Source of the DNA: Geosiphon pyriformis
Lineage: Eukaryota > Glomeromycota > Glomeromycetes > Archaeosporales > Geosiphonaceae
Direction of reading: 5' to 3'
Assembly (NCBI GenBank): GCA_016748015.1
Contig: JAAOMT010000597.1
Coordinates: 138,351-202,350 of the forward strand
DNA: 64,000 nucleotides
This document shows, piece after piece, positions 1-13,000 of the stretch. The stretch's first letter is position 1. Every line of letters starts with the position of its first letter. Position numbers and translations under genes: made by a program. Below the pieces are notes generated by a model. That model worked only from the letters and a program-made list of their open reading frames with translations. It had not been told where the DNA came from and made no database searches.

Positions 1-111
1 TGATCGAAATCCTGATGGTGTTGGTAATCACAATTTAAATTCTTCAAAGTAATTATTGTAAGTTTCCAATAAATTGGCTTTTTCTTAGTTGCTTTGGAAT
101 GTTATTTTTAC

Positions 112-375
112 TCATAGTATTTTCATGGTTGATGTGGATATACTTGCTAATATTATGTTGATTGTACTTCCTAATATATGATAATATGATAGGTGAATGG
201 AAGAAACTACTTTTGGTTTCTTCCAAGTAGGTAGTTGTATTCTTTTTGGTATTCCTGCTGGTGTTTGTAGTTTTTTTTTATCTGCAAAGATAATAAAAAA
301 TCTTTGTTGTGTGTAATTTCCAATTTCTCTATTTATTTTTGTAATTGTTGGTGCAAACAAATGGTTTGAGGACAT
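112..375 (-). pseudogene. gag N-terminal remnant of element 5
   Basis: This 87-codon frame aligns with residues about 80-125 of the gag frame of element 2 (shared patterns ITKINREI.HTQQR / ITKINKEI.HHTQQR and KLQTPA). Upstream codons and everything downstream are interrupted by stops, so this is a decayed fragment of the gag structural protein. No matrix or capsid function can be expected. Confidence 0.6.
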
Positions 376-658
376 TGTAATGCTTTGGAATAATTCACTG
401 TTGAAATTGTTAAGAGCAGTTTTTAAATCTTCTTTGGCTTCTAAGTATGATTTGATTTTTTTATTGACATATAAATTGAAAGCTGATTCTATTGGCCAAT
501 AATTACTTGTTAATCTGAGATGATTTTTATAATGCTAAAATAAGAATTTTATAAATTCTAAATGGTTTTTTCCTATACTTTCTTGGTCTGTCACTTTTCT
601 GAATGATGGTTGTTAATGCTAGTTTTTTGTTGGATTATATCTTACAGGGAGCACCAAA

Positions 659-1507
659 TATTATAGGTAATTATTTGGAGTCTAAAAACAAATAACAAAT
701 CTGTAACTTGATACTTAATAAGTAATCTAATAGTTAATATCTCAAGATTTTGATTAAGTTTTTTATATAATGAACAGAGATTTAATGTTGAGATTTTGTT
801 GTAATGTTTCTAGTTTCTTTTCCAACCTGAAAGTTGGTATGTGTTGTTGTCTGTAGCTTCTCAGAATATATATTCTGTTAATTTCTTTCTTAAGTTAATA
901 ACTAGTTTTTTAGTAAGCTATCTCTCAATTTCGAGTGTCTACCCTTATTCTTGGGTCTTTTACCAGTCATATTTCTGACATCAATAACTCAGTACTTTAA
1001 TCTTTAATCAATTAGTAAATAAAAAAATAAAAAAAAATAAAAAAAAATAAAAATAAAAAGATAAGCCAAGACAAAAAAGAGTTAATATCCTGTCAATAAC
1101 TGTAATCAAAAGCTATTGGTCTAGTATAGTTAAGTATTGTCAACTATTAACATGAATTGTTAATAGTAAAAAAATAGATTATAATATTTAATAAGTATTT
1201 TATTGATATTTTCTGTTTTTACTTCAAGTTATAAAATACTATCATATAAAGAAATAGGTTTGGAATTGAAACTAAAAGTTCTAAAACTAATGATTTTGTC
1301 TTTTTTTGCTTCTAATACTACCACTATATATACATAAATTCCATAATTTTCTTAGCCAGGAATCCTGCAATTTCTTTTATGAGAATTTTGTAATTCTGGA
1401 ATCCTACAATTCTTCTGAAAGAAATTTTGGAATTTCATTTTTACTATATCTATTTTGATTGGCTAATTTATGTACTAATATATAATTCCTATATTTTATA
1501 AGTAACA
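659..1507 (-). repeat. 5' LTR of element 5 (about 849 bp)
   Basis: The right end (LTR start in element orientation) carries GTAACA, the complement of the TGTTAC terminus. The left end at 659 is a decayed TATTAT. The R/U5 part (complement of the block with the TATATATA box, AATAAATAA and the 'ATCAACACTTTATG' motif) is shared with the LTRs of elements 2, 3 and 4. Its U3 holds GGAATTCCAGAATTTC-like repeats instead of the TTGCTYAGCAA repeats of element 2. Confidence 0.75.
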
Positions 1508-1755
1508 ATATAACAGCTTAAAATAAATCTCCCAGGTATTGTAATTTTACTCATTCTAGAATGTTACTTCTTAATCTTTTTACAAACTGATTAAGAATTT
1601 GAAAGACTGTGTAATAGTTGTTGTTTTTTTTATTAAAGTTTAATAAACAAGGCCCAACTACTATCTAATACAATATAATTATATAGGGTTTTAAATTAAA
1701 TATGGCTTATGTACTTTTTACATATAACCAGTTATTCAAGCCAGTTTAGGCTATA

Positions 1756-2935
1756 CTATGTTAATGTACCCAAAGAAAACTTATTCAAAGATGACATTTT
1801 TTGAATAACAAAAAACAAAATAGCACTGCAAAAAACCAATCTAACCAGCCATTCAGTTGTCTTTAAGATATTAGCTTTAATATTAATAGATTTATGTTTC
1901 CAAAAAGACATCAAGTTAGAAAACATCTCATTATCCAAACCAACTGAATGCTCTAAATTACCAAATATATTAATATCTTCTATATAGCACTTTTTTTTAA
2001 AAAAAATCACTTCTCTCTCCAACTTACCAACAACTTTACTAAAAGAACTCATATGTACCATAATTTTATTGACTTTAAGGCCAAGTTTACTACTTGAGAC
2101 CAAATCTCTATTAATAAATTGTTCAAACAATTTAACCAAAAAACCAACTGACTTAACAATAGATTTAACCAAAACAGAAAGCTTAACCAAATCAAACTCC
2201 AAAGAAGCCAACTGAAAAAACACCAAGGAATTATTAACAATTATAAAAGGAGAAGTAAAAGCTGCCAAGAAAGAAAACAGAAGAATCTAAAGAAGCAAAA
2301 GTCTTTACATAAAAAACACTACTCACAAAATGTGGTTTAAACATCTTGGGAGCCTTGAAAAAGGGAGGTAAAAATACTTTACAGTTTATAGCCAAATGGC
2401 TCACTTCTTAATACCTAAAACAGTGTTAACAACCAGAAGTTTCCCACTAAATACAGTACTTTCTTAGGATACTAGTTTTAACAACCACAGAATCTAAATC
2501 AACTTGAGAACCAAACATAACCAGAGCAAACTGAAAACAATATTCAGAATCAGGTGAATGAAAAATAAAACAAGTCCAGCCACCAACTTAAGAGATCATA
2601 TTACTAATTTTAAAGACAGTACAACCAAAAGGAAGGTTGACTAACTTGACTTTGAACTAATCACAAATAAAATTGTCTCATTTTGATTGACAAAAAAAAA
2701 AAATTCAAACACTATTTTTGTTTACCAAAATTAATCAATAAGTGAAAGCAGATATAGCAGTATTTAATTCTTTAAAATAAACAATCATATATTGCCAAAT
2801 ACCAGGAGGCTTTAGCACAACATAAAAAACTTTACCAAAAATACCAAAAGCTAACTTAATATTGGCAGCAGACATATTCAAAGACATATTATACAGTCTA
2901 ATAGTAGCAAGAGAAAAACCAGACTCATTCATGCT
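1756..2935 (-). pseudogene. Decayed LINE-type (non-LTR) ORF1-like coding remnant
   Basis: Reading leftward from 2935, the frame starts with an RRM-like stretch (IRLYNMS, then IKLAFGIFGKV and VVLKPPGIWQY). It continues through a segment containing FHSPDSEYC and FGSQVDLDS with in-frame stops. It ends in a 170-codon open stretch (1756-2268) rich in Leu, Val and Lys with a predicted coiled coil (FSKVVGKLEREVIFFKKKC). I recall this architecture, an RRM-like region followed by a coiled coil, from LINE-like proteins abundant in arbuscular mycorrhizal fungi. That recollection is the only basis for the family call. Stops and frameshifts show it is dead. Confidence 0.45.
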
Positions 2936-3554
2936 TTTATTGATATGTTAGATGTTTTCACTATTGTTTTTTCTTAATAGAAAAATAATGATGGAAAAAA
3001 AAATAGTGGCTTTTTTCAGTTGTTTATAAGAAACTAAATTATAAAAGTAAAAAATTTCTAATTCTATTGATTTCAGTATTAGTAGATATTATAATACAAA
3101 GCTTAAAAAATATTATTTAGCTTTTTTTGGAATTTATAATCTAATTTTTTTATCTTTTTTTTATTTTTATTTTATCTAATTGACTTTTTATTTTTTATTA
3201 TTCTCTTTTTTTGTTTTTTTTTTTTAATTAAAAAGCTATTATATATTTACATGTTTTGAGTTATATATAATTGTGTCTATTTTAACTGATTAATAAGTAA
3301 TTATTAAGCTATTGGGCTTTCTGTTTAACTGTAAGTGTTTCTTGATTTACTTGTTTATAATTATGTTAAATTGGGTATATTTGTACATGTTTTCTATATT
3401 ATTATGTGCACATTATGTTTTTTTAATTTTATTTATTGATTTGTGTTATTTATACTATTATTTAATAATTAGTTAATATATTATAATATTATTACTTTTG
3501 ATTTTTTTTGTTAATTTCTATTGAATAATATTAGTTTAATATCTAAATTCTTAT
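2936..3554. other. AT-rich spacer between two LINE-like remnants
   Basis: Very AT-rich, with long T and A runs around 3120-3240. No protein-like frame or structural RNA signature is visible. Probably non-coding or decayed parts of the flanking retrotransposons. Confidence 0.5.
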
Positions 3555-4223
3555 ATGTATTCTGAATTTATCAGCAAAATTTCAGTTGTTCTTTACAAAT
3601 ATTTGATAAAAACAATCTATAAAAAACTATTGACTATAATAATAAAAAAACTTTACAACAAAAATTACCTAGATGTGTTATGTCTGTTCTATAATAATGT
3701 TGAAATGTCTAATTATGTCTGTATTTGTTTGAAAAATATCTTAATGTATTTTGGAATTTTGTTAAATTATATTGAATTGTAAAAGTTTTTGGTAAAATCT
3801 TGTTTTTTATTGTCATTTTCAATACTATATACTTTTTTTTTGGAAATATTAGATATGAATATTTATGAAATTTTATGTAAAAAGTTTGTTTTTAAGAACT
3901 AAATTAATAAAACAGCTTTGATATTTGAAGATAAAAAAAGAACAGCACTAATAATAACTGATTTTGTTTGCTATCTGGCTAAAAAACATTATAATAAGTT
4001 GTAGAATTTTAAGTTGAAATACAGAATTAATATAAAGAAATATGGATTAGTTAGTAATATAAGAGTTCTATCTAAAATACACAGTGACATGTCTGGTTTT
4101 TTGTCAGTAAAAATGGCTTATTTGCTTGATATTATCGAGTTTTTTGCAGTTAGTTTTGGTTTGCACAAAACATATTTGTTTTTTTTAGGTTTGAATAATA
4201 AAAAAAAAAACAAATATAATTGA
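3555..4223 (+). pseudogene. Decayed C-terminal end of a LINE ORF2-like protein
   Basis: Two frames belong together. At 3555-3782, SKISVVLYKYLIKTIYKKL is followed by a degenerate Cys motif (VLCLFYNNVE). At 4014-4223 there is LLDIIEFFAVSFGLHKTYLFF. Both resemble the C-terminal tail I recall for reverse transcriptases of LINE-like elements in Glomeromycotina, where the first block is a zinc-knuckle-like segment. Stops at 3780 and frame breaks between 3783 and 4013 show decay. The orientation is opposite to the ORF1-like remnant at 1756-2935, so they are not one simple element. Confidence 0.4.
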
Positions 4224-4707
4224 TAAATTTTAAAAGTAAAAATATACTTAAATTATACTATTTTGTAATTGTAATTAAATAAATAATTATTTTTACTTAT
4301 AAATATAAATTTTCAACCTATTTTTTGAAACCATAATTTAAATATGACAAAAGTTTTTTGGTTAATAATTATGCTATAATATACAAAAAAAACAATTTAT
4401 TTATTAATTTATTTTTTCATATTTTAATTTTATTACTCTTATCAAAATAATTTTTTATAATAAAATACTATAAAAACACTTTATACAACACGACTTTGCT
4501 GATTTAGTAATTATACATATTTTTCGTGGTTGACAACACATTGTTTTCTGGAAAAACTTAATTTCCTCTATTTAAATTCTAATATTTATTTTCTTTGTTT
4601 CTAAAAATTAAATTAATTGGTCAGATCTGCAGATTCCCAAATATCTATAGGCTACAAAGCTCAAAAAGTCGAAGTTCCCCAATTTTAACTATCTTAACTT
4701 AATCATT
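4224..4707. other. AT-rich boundary between the repeat zone and the host-gene island
   Basis: 4224-4480 is A/T-dominated and probably the tail of the LINE remnant. 4480-4707 becomes more mixed in composition and is the likely promoter and 5' UTR of the Rag GTPase gene that starts at 4708. No further gene is visible. Confidence 0.5.
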
Positions 4708-6163
<1,456 letters not shown>

Positions 6164-6972
6164 GTATAAATTTTAGAGATGAACCCCTAATCTGGCTGAA
6201 AATTTATCACCCGGGTAATTTACCAATTGTCATACAATACCTAATTGGCGCATGTAATAGTTAAGTGATCCAAGATCACAACTCGGAAATTACTGGAAAG
6301 ACGGGGCTTCCGTTTAAACATATTAAGTGTAACTTAATCAAAATTTAATGCTTTGAGGACGTTTAGAATTAGATTTTCAAAAGCCGAAAATATTTCAACA
6401 GCAGCAAAAATTTCCGGCGTGATTTGATATTTAATTCACATGAAAAGAAATTAATAAATTTTATCTTATCAACTTTTTTGTCCCAAACACTATGCTCAAA
6501 TTTAAGAAATAAATTTCCGTGTATAATTGTTTTTAAAATAATGAAGCCTACAATAATTAGTATTAAGGTTTGCGGGGATTCTGATATTTTCCAGTTTATA
6601 ATATTGGCGTTTGAACTCGGTCATTAATAACGGGTTTTAACTTTCGAATGTAAGATTCATATTGCTTTGCTTGATCCTAATGTTCAAGAGCTTCAGTGGA
6701 ATTGGTCTTCAATAAACAGGAAGAATGGAAATGGGAGCCTCCATCAAAAAACTCATTGTATACGAACTCGACGAAACGACATTAAATAATATAGTTACAG
6801 AAAAATTATGCAAGAAAAATAGAAGTCCTAATGATAGTTTACATACCTGATCCTCAACTTCAGCCGTCGTGTTTGCGAGTCAAACAGATATAGTCAATAT
6901 CGGAACAAAAGAAGTGGTCACGCAATCAAGACAGACAAGCAGGCATACAAAAAACCTATAGAATGAAAAAAT
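6164..6972. other. Unassigned spacer between GTR1 and the hydrolase gene (tail to tail)
   Basis: Base composition is nearer to host genes than to the repeat zones. The only open stretch of note is 6424-6627 (plus), which resembles nothing I know. It contains the 3' UTRs of two convergent genes. I see no protein family, tRNA or repeat. Confidence 0.4.
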
Positions 6973-8380
6973 CTACAAAATTTGGCCAATTTCAACTTTG
7001 AGCCCATCATATGCTGGTCTAATCCATAAATCCGGCTCTTCTTCTTGAAGTTCACACATTTCTCGTTCTAAGTCATAATGTTCGACTCTATGCGAGAAAC
7101 CGATTAAATATGTCCGCTTTGGTCGGGGAAATAAAATTCGTGCCGTATCAACAGCTTGATTCACCGAAAAGTGTGAGATGTGCTTTTTACCTTTTAAAAT
7201 CATAAATATTTTTTAGAAATTAATGTAATTATTGGAAAGAAGGATATAACTTACGACTCAAAGAATCCAATATTAAAATTTTGCTTCCATGCATTTTTTC
7301 TTTGGTTTCTTCGGGTATAAAACTACAATCAGAAACATAAGTTATATCATCGAATCGAAAACCATGGCTGATATATGGATCTTTGCTGGGAAAATAAACT
7401 CCATGATGTACTAACAGTCATATCAATTTACTTGGTTAGAAAACCTTGAGAATTGGCGGCAAAAAGCTGTTTTGTTACCTGGTAATGGGATAAACTGCAG
7501 ACCTTCTACAATAAAAGGATCAAGGGTATCAATTTCATGAAACCGAAAGGAGGGAATGTCCCCACCACCTAAAATCTTGCCATTTATTACAAGTTTGAAT
7601 AACAAAAAAAGGTACGAAGCACGATCAAGGTTACCTGTAGCTTTAGATTCATCAATAATATAAGGGAACGTTTTTTCGATGTGATTTTTGGTAATTTTGG
7701 TCAAGTATATGGGAATATATTCTTGGATAACCTTTTGCAAAGTCCATGCTCGGAGGTCATCAAGTCCATTTATGGCATCTGCGTGAGGATGGGTGAGTAT
7801 GAGAGCGTCAATTTGTCGCAAGTTGTGATGAGGAAACCATTTGAGAGCAGAAACTTCGGAAAGAAGATTAATACGAATAAATTAGTTGTTTGATGATTTA
7901 TGGCAATTTAACGACTTTTTTCTCCACCATAAAACGTCTTGCCACAATCTATGACGATGTTTCTGAATAAAATGAAAAAAATAAATATAATATGAAAACA
8001 CTCTTAAGTCCTTTCAATTGAGTTGTTAAACCGACGAAAGGAACAAAATGTCAAAGTAGCGTGAAAAACTAAATGAGTTGGACTTGAGCAACTACTCTAA
8101 AAAATAATTGAAAATCTCACCTCAGTCTTCCATCAGGGTTTTCAACTCGGATTAGTAAGCTGGTGTTCCTTCTAAGGTTCACCTGGCCTTTCTCAGTACG
8201 CGTGGACAGGCAAGTTCTACAACCTTCTTTAGGGTCTGTTAGACACGAAACTGTTGGAATTCCAGAAGAAGTCCCTTTAAGAAAAAAGATAAATCTTTGT
8301 TAATTTCTTCGGAGAGGCCCACAGATACACCACTCACCTGTTCCGAGAAAGATGATTTCTTTAACGCGGTGTAAATTCAT
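6973..8380 (-). CDS. Metallo-beta-lactamase-fold hydrolase (PhnP-like, eukaryotic clade)
   Basis: Seven exons on the minus strand join in phase: 8380-8338, 8274-8121, 7962-7928, 7853-7635, 7568-7479, 7410-7255 and 7190-6973, giving 304 residues. The start has the beta-lactamase-fold signature LGTGTSSGIP. The metal-binding motif is THPHADAINGLDDLR at residues 98-112, followed by GGGDIPSF, a HHG near residue 183, VSDCSFIPEE and a C-terminal IGFSHRVEH. The family contains bacterial phosphoribosyl cyclic phosphodiesterases; the substrate of the fungal branch is unknown to me, so I give no symbol. The usual last His of HxHxDH is Ala here (HADA), which I recall as normal in eukaryotic members. It is divergent from the next gene with 118 bp between start codons. 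Confidence 0.85.
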
Positions 8381-8498
8381 GTTCAGATTTTCGGAAATTG
8401 GAAATTTGGGATCATATTATAGATCTATGCGTATGTACAACGTAGTTCTATAATAAGTAATGTTTTGATGGTTGTGGGGCATAATTCGAACTCTAACA
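8381..8498. promoter_or_regulatory. Short bidirectional promoter region
   Basis: Only 118 bp separate the ATG of the hydrolase gene (minus) from the ATG of the TMEM41-like gene (plus). Both promoters and 5' UTRs must lie here or overlap the neighbouring first exons. No canonical TATA box stands out. Confidence 0.5.
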
Positions 8499-9716
8499 AT
8501 GTCAACCTCTAGCAGTTCGCGAAGAATATCTCTAGCTCCATCTATTATCACCCTTTTAACTATTTTCTCCTTTTCCGCAGGAGCTGTTTATTTCACACTT
8601 AAAACACTTTTACCAGAAGAAGGGTATTTAGAAAAAGTCGATTCGCCGAAAAAGACTGCTTAAAATCTTTAGTGGTAGACTTGAAACTGACTTAACTTAT
8701 TAAAAACGTTAGTAGGCAGGATCTGGCATTTCCGAAAACATTTCAAGATGTAAAAAAACTTTACACAGCTTTAGCCCGGAAAGATTCTCCAGATGACTTT
8801 AGAACTGTAATTTGTTATGTCCTTACTTATATTTTGTAAGAGCAGCATCCCGTCACGGTAGTTTGTGTGCTTATGTCGCAACCACATCCGTGTTTTTTTT
8901 GAACAATTACATTAAATTCAATAGGATGTTAATTTATACTTGGCTTTCAAAATAATAAAGCTTACAGTCGTTTGCAATACCTGGGAGTGTAATGCTTAGT
9001 GTTTTAGGGGGAATGTTATGGGGAAGTTTAAGAGCTCTTGTTCTTATCAGTTTTGTGAGTACCTTGGTTTTAATTTTAAATCTCAATTTATTTAGAAAAT
9101 AAATTTCTTTGACATTTCTTTTTCTAGTGCGCTGCTACAGGGGCCACAATTTGTTATTTTCTCTCTTCTATTCTCGGGCAAGCATTCATTAAAAGATACC
9201 TTTCGCATCGAATGGAAATTTGGAATAAACAGGTATTTACTCTCATCATTTTAATTACATATCAAATACTAAATGCTCCCTAATTTACTTTCATTTCCAG
9301 CTAGCAGAAGAAAAGAAAAATTTATTTTCGTATATTATATTCTTAAGGGTAACACCATTCTTTCCGAATTGGTTCGTAAATATCGCATCACCACATTTGG
9401 AGGTCGGGGTGAATGTATTTTATTGGGGAACTTTTTTTGGTAATGCTTGATTAAAAAATTCTTGATACGAAAAGTTTTGACGGAACTTTTATAAATTTAA
9501 TTAAAGTTATTTTGTATTTTAAATATGAAAGGGGTGGCACCGCTTTCTTTTATTCATGTCCAAGCCGGTGAGACCCTGCAGCGTCTTTCAGCAACAGATG
9601 AAATTTCTTTTTTTACAATACCCAATGTTGTATCTATGGCATTGATTTCAATTGCCGCTTTGATTCCCATCTCTATTCGCCGCAAGTATACTAAGGAATT
9701 GAATAAAGTTGAGTAA
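8499..9716 (+). CDS. TMEM41-like VTT-domain membrane protein
   Basis: Six exons join in phase: 8499-8623, 8716-8835, 8961-9054, 9128-9232, 9301-9439 and 9532-9716, giving 255 residues. The N-terminus has one membrane segment (SIITLLTIFSFSAGAVYF). The VTT/DedA core follows: YIFLQSFAIPGSVMLSVLGG, then LWGSLRALVLISFCAATGA, then RVTPFFPNWFVNIASPHL and VAPLSFIHVQAGETL, and a last membrane helix near the C-terminus. TMEM41B and VMP1 relatives are ER lipid scramblases involved in autophagosome and lipoprotein biogenesis (family knowledge); the role here is inferred. The acceptor at 8716 could shift by 3 bp (a second AG lies just upstream). The in-frame stop after residue 55 of unspliced exon 1 confirms that splicing is needed. 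Confidence 0.85.
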
Positions 9717-10069
9717 AATGTATATTATTGATTTCACCGAGGCAATAATAACTTCAAATTAAAAATTAGAGTTACTAGTAATCTATCAGATAATTTTTGC
9801 TTCCATGTACAAAATTACCGTTTCGGAATGGTTACGTTAGCCACCATGCAAAATTTTGAAGAGTCAACGTTAAATTACAACTTCATTTGTTGGCATGATA
9901 ATGATGCTTATGTTTGAAAATCTTGATTGGTTTTCGATTAAATAAATGTTTAAACTGTTAAATTGCAAAATGATCATCAGTAACAATCTTCACACCACCA
10001 GACCTTAAATAGTACGTGTCAAGAGCATTGAACATAAAGAAAAAGTGCACGTACTAACGCTAAAGTGTT
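9717..10069. other. Spacer between the TMEM41-like gene and SEC7
   Basis: 353 bp holding the 3' UTR of the upstream gene and the promoter of SEC7, which lies on the same strand. No gene-like frame. Nothing else recognised. Confidence 0.5.
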
Positions 10070-13000
10070 ATGAGTATCTTACAAGGAGCACTAGAAAGAC
10101 TCTTAGCAGAGGCAAAAGTTACGCGACAAAAGGAGCTCCAAAATATTTGTACTTCTAATCTGGAAAGGCTTTACCGAGAAATAGAGTTAAAAACAAATGA
10201 AATAGCTCAAAAGAGATTGGATAATGCTGCGCAACTAAAAAGCCTCACAAGTGTTAGCGTTCCTTTAGCAGCCACAGTTGAAGAGAAAGAAGTACAAAAG
10301 AAGGAAAGGGAAAAATCAGATGTTCTAAAAGAACAAGTTGAAACTTTTGGAAAAGAAAAAGCTCTTGAACAGAAGCCTGATAATTCATCAAACGATTCCC
10401 TTGTGATTGTCTCGGTGCGTACTCCTGAACCGGAATCACCAAAGCCTTCCCGCACATCGACATCGAGCACTTTATTTATCCGTCCCGGTGAAGACTTGCC
10501 TAGAATCATGATGGATGATTACTGGCAACCATTCAGAGTCGCATGCAATAACTCTATGCCATTTCAGGTTCGCGTCGCAGCGTTAGACTCTTTGCAGAAA
10601 CTAATCGCGCATGGCTTATTGAAAGGATCAAATCCAATAGCTCATCCAAAGAATGCACAGCTCAAGAAAGATCGTCGTTCTGGTGACTCATCCAATAAAT
10701 CTTCCAGCTTTAGTGAAAATAACGACTTGAACTCTCTTGACTTAACATCTTTTGAGAGTGAATCCGCTACTATTGAGGGTATTCCAAATGCTACGCCTAG
10801 TAGTTATCCAAATCCCGCGCGTCTTATTGATGATGTGGTTCATATTATATGTGTAGGTTACGTTGGTCCCCATTTGGATCAAACTGTTCAATTACAAATA
10901 TTAAAAGTTCTCCTCACTCTAGTCACCTCAGAGACTTGCCAAGTTCATGGAATCAGTTTACTCAAGGTCATTCAGACCACGTGTAACATATATTGTTTTT
11001 CTAAAAATTCAATTCACCAGGCGACCGCCAAAGGGGAATTAACTCAAATGGCTAATTTAATAGTATCCCGTTGTGAAGATTATGCCATTGATATGACAAA
11101 TTATGAATCACAAAAACGTAAGACAATAACAATAGGAAATCAGGAGGAAAGCAATGCCAGTAAGGGAGAAATCATCATGACAGAAGCTGAATTAAATAAT
11201 GGTAGTCTAGAAGAGATTGAAGAAAAACAAGTGGATTCTGTCGAATTTCATAACAAAGAATTGACTAGTGATACCACACTTGAATGGCAAGATGTTGTAG
11301 AATCGCCTTTAGCTGGTAACGAACAGTTCCAAGATCCTAATTTTGAAGATACCGAAGATAAGACTGAATCTTCATTTAATACATATTTTTGCAAATCAGA
11401 CGAACCACAATTTCATCCATCTATTGCCTCTTCTGAAAAATCATCAGAACTCGAGGAGAATTCATTTGTCCAAAATGAACTAAGCCAATTACATGATGAA
11501 AACAGGATTAACCGTTTCGAATCTCCAAATGCTAAAGATGTAGCTCCCTCGTCGAGTAAAAATTTAGAAAATATATCCAAAGAAAAGATTAAATCCACGT
11601 TGAAAGTGGGAGAGAGCTCAAGAGTTTTGTCCGATACAGATTTGTCGAAAGAGTATTTTGGTGTTGAGGATGAACTGCCATCCGAAACACCGACGGTTGA
11701 TCAAAGGGAACTTGAAGGAGATAATCAAGAATCCCAAAGAAAAATATCATTAATTCCTAAAACCGACCTTACTATAACAATTCCTTCCATTGGGACGAAA
11801 CTGAAAACTCAAAAAAAGATTGAAACTCCTAATCCTGCAATTCCGACTCGCCATCGGTTTAACACCTTAAGAAAAGATTTATATTTGACTTTTCGGCTTT
11901 TTTGTCGACTTTCCATGCGAATAGAAACAGGCACTAATCCGCAAACTGAAGAAATTAGTATTCGTGGTCGAGCATTAGTTTTAGAGTTGATTTTATCTAT
12001 GTTAGATAATTCTGGACCAGTATTTCGTGGTGAAGAAATTTATATTAATTTAATGCGTCAGGCACTTTGTGTTTCATTGTCACAAAATGGGGTCTCCTCA
12101 AACGAACAATTATTTGAGTTATCCTTATCGATATTTTTTCTTTTGTTGCGGTATTATGCTGCACCGTTAAAATCAGAATTGGAGGTACTTTTTAATGAGA
12201 TTTATCTCCGGTTCTTGGATATGTCAAATGCATCTTATAAGCAAAAGCAAATGGTTCTTCAAGGCTTAATGAAACTCTGTGCAAATCCTCAGACACTTGT
12301 CGATATTTACCTAAATTATGACTGTGATTTGTCGATGGCCAGTGTTTTCGAACGCATAGTGAATGCTTTATCAAGGGTGGCTCAAGGTCGTTCAAAGAAT
12401 ACAGGGGGTTCTGCAATGGGAAGTTTAATTGGGGCACATGCATCTGGATTATTGCTGGAGAATCGCGCTGATTTAGCTGCTTTACAAGAAAAGAGATTAA
12501 AAGTAAGGGGACTGAAATGTCTGGTTATCATTGTAAAATCATTGGTCGAATGGTGCAAGGATCTTGATGGCAATACATCTGTGGGTGCTAATGGGTCAAA
12601 TGCGCAAGTTCATCGAGAAAAGTTAATTCCTGAAATCGCCGAAGATAAATTACCAGTGATATTCTCCAAAAATCCGTTACTCAACGTATCCATAAAAGGT
12701 TTCTCATTATTACACGCAAATTCTAGTAACGTTAGCGTTGGTACTAATGAATCTGAAGATCATCCAGCTCAGTTTCAAGAAATAACGTCACGAAAGCAGA
12801 CTTTGCAAGCTGGAATTCGTCTCTTCAACACTAAACCGCAAAAAGGTCTCGAATTTTTAATTAACAATAGTTTGTGCAAAAACAACACAAATGATATTGT
12901 TAATTTCCTTGCAACAACCCCCGGACTGAACAAAGCAGCCATAGGGGAATATTTGGGTGAGGGTGATCCGGATGTCATAAAAGTCATGCATGCATTTGTT

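Larger units (their letters stand above)
1..1507 (-). mobile_element. 5' end of a Ty3/gypsy-like LTR retrotransposon (element 5), running off the left edge
   Basis: This element lies on the minus strand. Its 5' LTR is at 659-1507; the leader and start of gag read leftward and leave the window at position 1. The primer-binding region at about 640-658 contains the complement of TGGTGCTCCCTG, matching the leader of element 2 at 51648. The leader and gag start are clearly homologous to 51650-52090. No intact ORF remains. Its LTR resembles the LTR fragment at 63546-64000, so the two belong to one subfamily. The Ty3/gypsy class is inferred from the better-preserved relatives in the window. Confidence 0.8.

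Noticed and set aside
10207-12573. Minus-strand frames of 60-100 codons within SEC7
   Set aside because: Antisense shadows of a long exon; no start context, no domains, no conservation pattern of their own.
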